This document shows, one piece after another, positions 1 to 5,156 of a stretch of 5,156 nt of DNA. The position numbers were made by a program, and so were the translations under genes. The notes under the pieces are model-generated. The model was not told where the DNA came from. It worked only from the letters and a program-made list of their open reading frames with translations, and searched no databases. The stretch is from an uncultured Rubritalea sp. GTDB taxonomy: Bacteria; Verrucomicrobiota; Verrucomicrobiia; Verrucomicrobiales; Akkermansiaceae. Location of the stretch: NCBI GenBank assembly GCA_937951395.1, contig CALFBV010000242.1, positions 1-5,156 of the forward strand. The letters run 5' to 3'. The number at the start of each line of letters is the position of its first letter. Positions within the stretch are counted from its first letter, which is position 1.

Positions 1-82
1 CGCCACCCGTTATGAGAAAACTCATAATATGTTCAGAGCAATGGTGTTGATAGCCTCAATTATGGTATATATCAGGTTTTAA
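1..82 (+). CDS. IS5-family-type transposase, C-terminal end only (partial)
   Basis: The reading frame starting at base 2 is open from the window edge to a TAA at 80-82. It encodes 26 residues beginning ATRYEKT, continuing through FRAMVLIASIM and ending YIRF. A closing segment of the form A-T-R-Y-(D/E)-K, about five residues, then a hydrophobic helix with IAS/ACA and a final LR or IR is characteristic of IS5-family DDE transposases, where it lies just after the catalytic glutamate region. The catalytic residues themselves are outside the window, so activity cannot be judged. The frame closes about 15 bp before a plausible element end, as expected for a compact insertion sequence. It converges on the minus-strand accessory genes. 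The identification rests on a short motif, so the family name is less certain than the fact that this is a transposase tail. Confidence 0.7.
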   Translation, partial: ATRYEKTHNMFRAMVLIASIMVYIRF

Positions 83-97
83 TTTGCAAACACACCC
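83..97 (+). repeat. Candidate right terminal inverted repeat of the IS
   Basis: Reading inward from the proposed outer end on the minus strand gives GGGTGTGTTTGCAAA, which has the GC-rich tip and length of many IS5-family terminal repeats. It lies directly after the transposase stop codon and directly before a TA dinucleotide. Its matching copy at the other end of the element is out of view, so the call depends on position and general appearance only. Confidence 0.3.
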
Positions 98-336
98 TAG
101 TCTTTCATCGTAGTTTTTAAAACCTAACCCTCTTCAACTACTGTATCTACAATAAATAGCCATAATAGTAAGAAGGTAAACTAACTAGTCCGGTACTATA
201 TGGAGACCATATATAAAACAATATCTCAAGCAGTGAACTTAACGTTCTTATTTCTAGATGAATATCAGCAGGAAACACTAAAAAAAATAATCATGATTTT
301 TGATCTACTAAATATTTTCATCCAATTCTATCTTTC
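98..336. other. AT-rich gene-free interval between IS end and accessory gene pair
   Basis: No open frame of useful length with a plausible start is seen on either strand, and no tRNA or other RNA gene is recognised. The interval is the 3' flank of the minus-strand gene pair and lies just outside the IS. It contains a small dyad at 197-213 (TATATGG, loop AGA, CCATATA) with no T-run on either side, and an eight-A run at 280-287, which is a T-run in the minus-strand transcript. No convincing promoter was found. Confidence 0.6.
280..301 (-). terminator. Weak candidate terminator after the accessory gene pair
   Basis: In the minus-strand transcript, about 36 nt after the stop codon of the last gene, AAAAAT and ATTTTT can pair around a seven-base loop and run straight into a T-run of eight. 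The stem is only A-T pairs, so it would be very unstable as an intrinsic terminator. It is listed because it is the only stem-plus-T-run in the expected place. Confidence 0.2.
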
Positions 337-1803
337 TTAAGACTGATCATCAGTATCTGGTTCATCATCTATCATAGACTCGATGGCATGCGTCTCGTCA
401 TCGAAGTCTAGAACATCTATCTCTTCTAACTCCCCCTCGTTTATTGGGTATGAGAAAAAATCACCACTCTCCCCTTCTTCTAAAGTTTTTTCTTCCTGCG
501 TACCTAGCTCATTTGATTGATCCAACTCTTCATCATGTAATAATCCATCTATCCAGTCTGGCGAAGTATGCTCTTCTCTGAACTGCTCTATCTCAGGCAG
601 AACTTCTGCACTGAAACTCTCGTGCGGCATTCTAGAATCGTTTCTATGATTAAAGACGTCGTAAGCTAGAAAGCCATGGTGATGAATACTACTAGAATAG
701 TAATACACTCCGTAAGCTTCATAATCATTATAACCACCCAATGAAATCCTCATTCTCTTAGACCAGCTCAAGCGTTTACGAGTCCCTTCTTTTTTCATCG
801 CCGGGATTCCTTGGAGCCATTTAGTCTTATCCCCTCTGACAGTTCCGTTAGGATTGCGTTGCCACTTATTACATACTTTACTAATACTCGCCACTCTCTG
901 GTTTCGGTCATCTATCTCCGTTTTAAGGTAGGTCTGTAAATTCGACGCATACTCATGTTTCTTACTCAGCGCGTGGAGCTTGGCTGCTTTTACTCGCGCG
1001 TTTATCGGTGCTCTGACCACGATGCTATCCACACTAAGAGATTTGAAGTTCTTAATCAAGAGCCTACGAGTTTCGTCTCTAACAATTCCCTCAAAATTAT
1101 ATTCCCAAGCATTCAATTCATCAAATTTTGCTACCAACTTTTCTGCCTCTTGCTTAATACGCATTGCCTCCGCTACATTAGCTTTTGCCTTTTTCAGGCT
1201 CTCAGTATTAGCCTCATACTTAGCTGCGATAGATCTCAGAGGTGCTTGATGAAACTGCTCAGACACCGCAGATTTATACTTCTTTTCCTTCTTGGCTTTC
1301 AGAGTGATCACTTTCCAAAACTTGCTAAAACTATTTTCAGTTTTTAGCTCATGACATCCACGTTCGTACAACCACTGAAATTCTTTACTACTATATTGCT
1401 CCAGAGATTTTTGCTCTATAGCTTCCTCGCTCTTAGCATCATTGACACTCACTACTAGTCTGGCTGAATCCGATTCCAATAATACATATCTTTCCTCAAT
1501 CACCGAATGCGTCTTGAGCTCATCACGCTGGCTTAGTTTCTCGCTCTTCTGGGATAGAAGCGATCTATACATCCCACTAAGATCCACGCCCCAGTTCTGA
1601 CCTAAATCTACTAGACTCTCCTCCGTCACAGTCTCACCCATTAACTTTTCAATGAGTTCTAACAGAGCCTGTTGAAACTCTGCTGAATAATGATTCAACT
1701 CGTCACTGATCGTCTTAGTCTCAGCCAAATAGTCAGCCGCTTGACTCTGGTATTCACTGATGGCTTTGTTCGCTTCACTTATTGCTCTTCGTTTACTCCA
1801 CAT
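337..1803 (-). CDS. Helix-rich protein of unknown function with acidic C-terminal tail
   Basis: I do not recognise this 488-aa protein. It starts MWSKRR and has no signal peptide or membrane segment, so it is probably cytoplasmic. Residues 1-230 are rich in Glu, Lys, Ala, Gln and Leu, with long stretches likely to be helical or coiled-coil (about 1-55, 85-140 and 195-230). A basic section follows at about 311-352, with WQRNPNG at 314-320 and a KRLSWSKRMR stretch at 343-352. Next comes an unusual Tyr/His-rich patch, YNDYEAYGVYYYSSSIHHH at 358-376. From about 404 to the end the chain is very acidic (for example DDEPDTDDQS at the terminus). Its ATG overlaps the last 11 bases of the glycosyltransferase gene and has no good Shine-Dalgarno sequence, only an A/T-rich run, so translational coupling to the upstream gene is likely. 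Context suggests a partner, regulator or substrate of that enzyme, but this is inference. The gene is AT-rich compared with mnmG. Confidence 0.85.
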   Translation of the reverse strand: MWSKRRAISEANKAISEYQSQAADYLAETKTISDELNHYSAEFQQALLELIEKLMGETVTEESLVDLGQNWGVDLSGMYRSLLSQKSEKLSQRDELKTHSVIEERYVLLESDSARLVVSVNDAKSEEAIEQKSLEQYSSKEFQWLYERGCHELKTENSFSKFWKVITLKAKKEKKYKSAVSEQFHQAPLRSIAAKYEANTESLKKAKANVAEAMRIKQEAEKLVAKFDELNAWEYNFEGIVRDETRRLLIKNFKSLSVDSIVVRAPINARVKAAKLHALSKKHEYASNLQTYLKTEIDDRNQRVASISKVCNKWQRNPNGTVRGDKTKWLQGIPAMKKEGTRKRLSWSKRMRISLGGYNDYEAYGVYYYSSSIHHHGFLAYDVFNHRNDSRMPHESFSAEVLPEIEQFREEHTSPDWIDGLLHDEELDQSNELGTQEEKTLEEGESGDFFSYPINEGELEEIDVLDFDDETHAIESMIDDEPDTDDQS

Positions 1804-3271
1804 GATTTTTTTCTATTAAATAGTTTTTTACTTCTTCTTTGATAACAAATTTTGCATCCAGATTAGCTAGTGAGCATTCATCTAATTTACAGATATATTT
1901 TATAAACTCTTTCCTGTGATAAGGAGTAAGTCCTGCTTCGGTCATCTCCATTTCCATTTCTGAAATGATCCTAAATTCTTCTACGATTAAAAGGTTCATC
2001 TCATTGTCAGATTTAGCAGAGGCATCGATACATTTCTGCTGCCAAGCATCTTCACCTTCTTTATGATATACAAACATTTTCCAAACATGATAACAGCTCA
2101 CAATAGAGTTCGTTTTTATGCTACCTGACGAATGCATTCGCATCACCGACTTTGCCATTGTTGCATTCAGCTTACGTTCTACATTTCCTGCTAGAACACT
2201 ACTCAGTAACTCAAATGCTGCAGCACAATCACCATAGGAATCTTGACGATCCAGCAACTTACTTGGGACATCATTTACTAAACTGCTGTTCACCGCCTGG
2301 CGAATCTCTTCCGTAGACTGAGAAATATCTATACATCCATGCCAGCCATTTTCCATCCCCTGCTCCAATCTTCGTTCTTGTAGATCCATGCCTTTGTCTT
2401 GGACGAAAAACAAACACCTTACCTTCGCTGCGAGAAGTTCTTCATAGGTATTATAGCCAGCAGCACTGATAGCTAAGTCGACTCCTTTGAAATACTGACA
2501 TACCCCAGGTTCTGTTAGAGAAATGATATTTTTTCTACCATAAACTTTTGCTGATTGTGATAGAGCTCCGTAGCCAATGATTACTCTCACATCTAGAGAT
2601 TCTAGAGCATCCAGCAAATGACAGATCTGGCTCTCTGCCTCTGTATCACCGCCACCACCAGCTGAAAGATAGATCAGTTTCTGCCCATCCTCAACATTGA
2701 AGTAGTCCCTTACATCTTCTCTAGACCAAGCCTCACTCAGATCAAAGTTATGAATTCGACCAACATAGTGAACTCTATTTTTTAGAGAATCTTCATAGTT
2801 ATAGTCTACTTCATATTGCTCATCGTCTGGCACCAGGATTTTATCAAACAGAGGCAAATGCGCTTGATGAATACGTGCTCCATTATAGTCATCCTTTTTG
2901 TGTCTATCAATCAGCACACCCATCTTGGCGAAATCTTTGACAAAATTAAACTCCTGAAAACTTCCCTGAGCTACAGTATCCATCACCAGAACATCGGGTG
3001 AAAAATGAGAAAGCATACTACACACCATCATCTTTCCATTAGAAATGTATCTACTCGCTGCTGACTTTCTTCCTTTAAAGCTCGCTCTGCTAGGAATCTT
3101 AAATACAGGAAAATCTCTCACAATATAATCTGCCTCACTAGTCGTCAGAAACTGAATATCTGCCTCTAGAGATATCATCTCTAATAGATTCCTGAGCTTC
3201 TTAGCGATGGCATAACATCTACTCAAATGACCCAAGCCATGACCATTGATCGCATAGAAACAAATTTTCAT
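1793..3271 (-). CDS. GT-B fold glycosyltransferase, MurG-like, with C-terminal extension
   Basis: This 492-aa protein is predicted to transfer a sugar from a nucleotide-sugar donor; donor and acceptor cannot be read from the sequence. The N-terminal Rossmann domain begins MKICFYAINGHGLGHLSR, a glycine-rich GHGxGHxxR loop like those of MurG and related family-28-type enzymes (10-18). The C-terminal Rossmann half shows YLSAGGGGDTEAE (201-213), the GGG loop expected after its first strand. It also has AISAAGYNTYEELLAAKVRCLFFVQDKGMDLQERR between 267 and 301, which matches the donor-binding alpha/beta segment of GT28-like enzymes (conserved G-x-N-T-x-x-E, later a D-x-QE). There is no signal peptide or membrane span, so it is cytosolic or peripheral. 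The GT fold appears to end near 360; residues from about 365 to 492 are an extra, helix-rich segment I cannot assign. The ATG is the only sensible start: the motif begins at residue 10 and an in-frame TAA lies 9 nt upstream. The nearest AGGA is only two bases from the ATG, a poor ribosome site, and a micro-ORF overlaps the start. It forms an operon with the downstream gene. Confidence 0.85.
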   Translation of the reverse strand: MKICFYAINGHGLGHLSRCYAIAKKLRNLLEMISLEADIQFLTTSEADYIVRDFPVFKIPSRASFKGRKSAASRYISNGKMMVCSMLSHFSPDVLVMDTVAQGSFQEFNFVKDFAKMGVLIDRHKKDDYNGARIHQAHLPLFDKILVPDDEQYEVDYNYEDSLKNRVHYVGRIHNFDLSEAWSREDVRDYFNVEDGQKLIYLSAGGGGDTEAESQICHLLDALESLDVRVIIGYGALSQSAKVYGRKNIISLTEPGVCQYFKGVDLAISAAGYNTYEELLAAKVRCLFFVQDKGMDLQERRLEQGMENGWHGCIDISQSTEEIRQAVNSSLVNDVPSKLLDRQDSYGDCAAAFELLSSVLAGNVERKLNATMAKSVMRMHSSGSIKTNSIVSCYHVWKMFVYHKEGEDAWQQKCIDASAKSDNEMNLLIVEEFRIISEMEMEMTEAGLTPYHRKEFIKYICKLDECSLANLDAKFVIKEEVKNYLIEKNHVE

Positions 3272-3300
3272 GTTCCTGTTTTAGGCATAGACAATACTCC
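3268..3300 (-). promoter_or_regulatory. SD-led six-codon micro-ORF overlapping the glycosyltransferase start
   Basis: In the minus-strand transcript GGAG (3300-3297; a preceding G makes it GGGAG) is followed after 8 nt by ATG at 3288-3286, which opens MPKTGT and a TGA. That TGA shares bases with the glycosyltransferase ATG (ATGA, 3271-3268). The spacing is ideal for this ATG but 25 nt from the real one, whose own AGGA is too close. The arrangement fits a leader peptide feeding ribosomes to the gene by termination and re-initiation. Such short patterns also arise by chance, so this is tentative. Confidence 0.35.
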
Positions 3301-3329
3301 CAACAAGAGAAAATTTTCCTACTTAGACT

Positions 3330-3357
3330 CTATCCGAAATCCATAAGTAAACCTCCC
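3330..3357 (-). promoter_or_regulatory. Strong Shine-Dalgarno followed by a four-codon micro-ORF
   Basis: The minus strand reads GGGAGG (3357-3352), a 7-nt spacer, then ATG at 3344-3342, coding MDFG and a TAG at 3332-3330. GGGAGG is the best ribosome-binding sequence in the leader, yet it serves only this tiny frame. It may be part of a translated leader, or a remnant of a lost gene start. No product is claimed. Confidence 0.25.
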
Positions 3358-3438
3358 GAACCAATGATAACACTCAGAAAAGACCAAACAAATTACCCAC
3401 CCCTATCTTCTAAAACAGGTAGCACAGACAAAATATGA

Positions 3439-3456
3439 GATGCATGCGAATGCATC
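3439..3456. other. Perfect 7-bp hairpin with four-base loop
   Basis: GATGCAT and ATGCATC flank a GCGA loop on the plus strand (TCGC on the minus strand). On the plus strand the loop fits the stable GNRA type. In the minus-strand transcript the stem is followed by TCATATTTTG, T-rich but not a clean T-run, about 94 nt after the zinc-ribbon stop, so it could be at most a weak terminator or a 3'-end stabiliser. A DNA-binding dyad is also possible. Confidence 0.4.
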
Positions 3457-3549
3457 ATCCACTTAGCACAGTTCTGATCACTGGATCTCTTCAACCATAG
3501 ATACAAATTCTTCTTTCATCTTCGCTTATTCGTATAGGTAGACCATAAA

Positions 3550-3864
3550 TCAAATCACCCAAATTATCCATATTCCGCATAGAAACAGTGCCGTCAGCCA
3601 CCAATACCAAGCGATTGCTATTTTCTTGTGTGGAGATTGATCAGAGTTTCCAAATTCTCTCTCTATAAAGTCATCATAATCGAAATCATCATCTGGTAAA
3701 TCTAAGCCATCATAAATTTCGTCTTGCTCCCACGGTTTCTTGGCTGGCTTTTTCTTAGCCTTTTTCCTCTTGATCGGAGGCTTCGTATTCTTGGAGCAAA
3801 CTTTACACGACTTCCCCACGATGACTTCACTATCACATGTTGGGCAGGTGTATGAATCAGCCAT
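3550..3864 (-). CDS. Small zinc-ribbon protein with C-terminal membrane anchor
   Basis: This 104-aa hypothetical protein has three clear parts. Residues 7-23 form a short zinc ribbon, CPTC at 7-10 and CKVC at 20-23, with four cysteines suited to bind one zinc ion. Residues 28-44 are a Lys/Pro-rich basic linker. Residues 46-75 are strongly acidic, with DDDFDYDDF at 58-66. Residues 82-104 are a single aromatic-rich hydrophobic helix ending at the stop codon, so the protein is probably tail-anchored with the ribbon in the cytoplasm. The gene starts 20 nt after mnmG and probably shares its transcript; the ribosome site is weak (AGAAG close to the ATG). No function can be assigned. The basic-then-acidic layout suggests a docking or scaffold role, but that is speculation. 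Confidence 0.8.
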   Translation of the reverse strand: MADSYTCPTCDSEVIVGKSCKVCSKNTKPPIKRKKAKKKPAKKPWEQDEIYDGLDLPDDDFDYDDFIEREFGNSDQSPHKKIAIAWYWWLTALFLCGIWIIWVI

Positions 3865-3884
3865 CGCTTCTAAAAATTCAATTT

Positions 3885-5156
3885 CTAAGACTCCGTTTTA
3901 TCCATCTTTTCCACCCAGATAGAAAGCAACGCAAGATCTGCTGGTGTGATTCCGGAGATTCTGCCAGCTTGACCGATGGTGAGTGGTTTTATCTTGATGA
4001 GCAGCTGCCTGGCCTCATTCTTTATTCCGTTAACTAATTTATAATCAATTGATTGTGGTATTTTCTTGTGCTCCATTTTAGACACGCGTTCTACTTGGCG
4101 TTTTTGGCGCGCTAAATGTCCTGAGAATTTGAAATCAGTCTCGATGACAGGCCATAGCTCAACATCGAATTTCTCTTTATATTCCTCAGGAAGAATATCC
4201 CAAGTGTTTTCTGGGCGACGGAACCAGGTATCGAGTCGAGTCTGCTCATGGGTGGTAGCGCGGATGAACTCAGCAGCTTCCACGAGAGTAGCCATCTTTT
4301 CCTCAGTGCGCTGCTTTCTCTCCTCAGTCACTATCCCCCGTTCAGCAGCTTTTGGAGTGAGGCGGATGTCTGCATTATCCTGGCGCAGGAGCAATCGATA
4401 CTCAGCCCGACTAGTGAACATGCGGTAGGGCTCTGAGCAGCCCTTTGTCACTAGGTCATCGATCATCACACCGATGTATGCCTCATCGCGGCCTAGGATA
4501 AATGGATCCTCTTGGCGGACTTTCAGCACTGCATTCACGCCAGCCATGAGACCCTGCGCAGCAGCTTCCTCATATCCAGAAGTTCCATTGATCTGACCTG
4601 CGAAGAATAAATTCTCCACCAGCTTCGTTTCCAAAGTAGGCAAGAGCTGTGTGGGCGGGCAGTAATCATACTCCACCGCGTAGCCAGGGCGGATAATCTC
4701 TGCATTCTCTAAGCCTTCAATAGAGCGAATAAAATCCATCTGAACATCATACGGGAGCGAGGTAGATACTCCATTAATATAATACTCCAGTGTGTGTCGT
4801 CCCTCAGGCTCAAGGAAAACTTGATGTCTTTCCTTCTCCGCAAACTTCACCACCTTGTCCTCGATGCTCGGACAGTAGCGTGGTCCCACGCCCTCTATCT
4901 TACCAGAATACATAGGCGACTGATGCAGGTTCTCCCGGATTACATCATGTGTCTTAGGGTTCGTATAGGTGATCCAGCACGGCACTTGTTCCACGTGGAA
5001 CTTTTCATCCCCCCACGGATTCAGTGTGAAAATATCATTAGGCTCACGAGTTAGCGTATTATGAAGATAAGAAAACTTAGGGATAGGACTATCTCCACCC
5101 TGCTTCTCACACTTCGAGAAATCGATCGATCTCCCATTAATCCTACACGGTGTCCC
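3885..5156 (-). CDS. mnmG: tRNA uridine-5-carboxymethylaminomethyl modification enzyme MnmG (partial, N-terminus off the right edge)
   Basis: MnmG (GidA) works with the GTPase MnmE, using FAD, NADH, methylene-tetrahydrofolate and glycine or ammonium, to add a carboxymethylaminomethyl (or aminomethyl) group to the wobble uridine of certain tRNAs in the cytoplasm. The visible 423 residues start at GTPCRINGRSIDFS and run to the natural stop; the FAD-binding N-terminal third is missing. Both family signatures are present: GPRYCPSIEDK at visible residues 91-101, including the conserved cysteine, and AGQINGTSGYEEAAAQG at 186-202. YRMFTSRAEYRLLLR (244-258) and the C-terminal GQAGRISGITPADLALL, which belongs to the MnmE/tRNA-contacting helical domain, are also intact. 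Two oddities are seen: GTPCRI in place of the usual GTPPRI, and about 17 more residues than E. coli MnmG between FSY and QVPCW. A GTG at 4994 is an internal Val codon, not a start, since homologous sequence continues upstream. The zinc-ribbon gene follows 20 nt later. Confidence 0.97.
   Translation of the reverse strand, partial: GTPCRINGRSIDFSKCEKQGGDSPIPKFSYLHNTLTREPNDIFTLNPWGDEKFHVEQVPCWITYTNPKTHDVIRENLHQSPMYSGKIEGVGPRYCPSIEDKVVKFAEKERHQVFLEPEGRHTLEYYINGVSTSLPYDVQMDFIRSIEGLENAEIIRPGYAVEYDYCPPTQLLPTLETKLVENLFFAGQINGTSGYEEAAAQGLMAGVNAVLKVRQEDPFILGRDEAYIGVMIDDLVTKGCSEPYRMFTSRAEYRLLLRQDNADIRLTPKAAERGIVTEERKQRTEEKMATLVEAAEFIRATTHEQTRLDTWFRRPENTWDILPEEYKEKFDVELWPVIETDFKFSGHLARQKRQVERVSKMEHKKIPQSIDYKLVNGIKNEARQLLIKIKPLTIGQAGRISGITPADLALLSIWVEKMDKTES
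4987..5002. promoter_or_regulatory. parS: parS-type ParB-binding palindrome inside mnmG
   Basis: GTTCCACGTGGAAC at 4988-5001 is a perfect 14-bp palindrome. In its 16-bp context it differs from the widespread chromosomal parS form TGTTNCACGTGRAACA at one outer base only. It is essentially the version known from Pseudomonas (TGTTCCACGTGGAAC). parS sites load ParB, which recruits SMC and ParA to segregate the origin region, and they cluster near oriC, where mnmG also often lies. Here the site is in-frame coding sequence for FHVE, visible residues 53-56. No other CACGTG core is seen in the window, and parA/parB are not in view. Confidence 0.7.

Larger units (their letters stand above)
1..97 (+). 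mobile_element. Right end of an insertion sequence (IS5-like), partial
   Basis: This interval combines the transposase tail with the short non-coding stretch after its stop codon. Many IS5-family elements stop within a few tens of bases after the transposase stop, and several subgroups insert at TA or CTAG and duplicate it. Here the sequence reads ACACCC then TAG, so a junction after base 97 with TA at 98-99 as the duplicated target is a reasonable guess. The left end is not in the window, so neither the terminal inverted repeat nor the duplication can be confirmed. Confidence 0.5.
3272..3549 (-). other. Gene-free leader between zinc-ribbon gene and glycosyltransferase gene
   Basis: This 278-bp interval follows the zinc-ribbon stop and precedes the accessory operon, so it should contain any promoter for that operon. 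I see no clear TTGACA/TATAAT pair on the minus strand and no G+C stem with a T-run. It holds a perfect hairpin at 3439-3456, two SD-led micro-ORFs, a GAAAATTTTC palindrome at 3309-3318 and a 10-bp inverted repeat (3275-3284 with 3410-3419). A minus-strand frame with no standard start codon is open over 3396-3515 (about 40 codons); it is not called as a gene. Confidence 0.5.

Noticed and set aside
10..27. Hairpin TTATGAG-AAAA-CTCATAA near the left edge, as a possible terminator or operator
   Set aside because: It lies within the transposase reading frame and has no T-run after it, so it is explained as coding sequence.
197..213. TATATGG-AGA-CCATATA dyad as a terminator or operator
   Set aside because: It is short and AT-rich, with no T-run on either strand and no adjacent promoter; it could easily be chance.
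955..1347. Plus-strand open frames of 89 and 130 codons opposite the helix-rich gene
   Set aside because: They are antisense to a well-supported 488-codon gene, have Cys/Phe/Ser-rich composition typical of shadow frames, and have no recognisable domain.
3396..3519. Short minus-strand frames in the leader (a 13-codon ORF from 3519 and a 40-codon frame over 3396-3515), as a possible small protein or a frameshifted gene remnant
   Set aside because: The first has only a weak ribosome site and the second has no ATG or GTG start before its main part; neither resembles a known family.
3740..4436. Plus-strand open frames opposite the zinc-ribbon gene and mnmG
   Set aside because: mnmG and the zinc-ribbon protein on the minus strand explain this DNA; the plus-strand products resemble no family.
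3885..4994. A shorter mnmG beginning at the GTG at 4994
   Set aside because: The frame is open and matches MnmG (GTPCRI, SIDFS, FSY) right up to the window edge, so the GTG is an internal Val codon that happens to lie inside the parS palindrome.
1..5156. CRISPR array, tRNA or rRNA gene, riboswitch
   Set aside because: No regularly spaced repeats, cloverleaf or known aptamer pattern was seen on either strand.

Overview
The window holds a right-hand housekeeping part and a left-hand accessory part. All four genes other than the transposase tail lie on the minus strand and are read right to left. The MnmG protein, though clearly bacterial, is not proteobacterial in style. It carries an extra loop before the QVPCW motif, has GTPCRI where GTPPRI is usual, and is followed by a small zinc-ribbon gene rather than rsmG/parAB. 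My best guess, from sequence memory only, is a Verrucomicrobiota-like or related bacterium (low to moderate confidence).

Right part (3550-5156): the C-terminal two thirds of mnmG (gidA), a tRNA wobble-uridine modification enzyme, runs off the right edge. A 104-aa zinc-ribbon protein with a C-terminal membrane anchor follows 20 nt later. Inside the mnmG coding sequence, at 4987-5002, is a near-perfect parS-type palindrome, the binding site of the chromosome-partition protein ParB. mnmG is often found near oriC, so this suggests the window lies in the origin/partition region.

Middle (3272-3549): a gene-free leader with no clear terminator or sigma-70 promoter. It contains a perfect 7-bp hairpin. 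It also has two Shine-Dalgarno-led micro-ORFs, the second ending in a stop that overlaps the start codon of the next gene. A 10-bp inverted repeat could mask that start.

Left part (337-3271): an AT-richer pair of genes overlapping by 11 bp. The first encodes a GT-B (MurG-like) glycosyltransferase with an unassigned C-terminal extension of about 130 residues. The second encodes a 488-aa, probably cytoplasmic, helix-rich protein of unknown function with a Tyr/His-rich patch and a very acidic tail. The overlap suggests coupled translation and a shared task, perhaps glycosylation of a surface polymer or of the partner protein; this is inference.

Left edge (1-97): the last 26 codons of an IS5-family-type transposase and the probable right end of its insertion sequence, pointing towards the accessory pair. 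The 98-336 interval has no recognisable gene.
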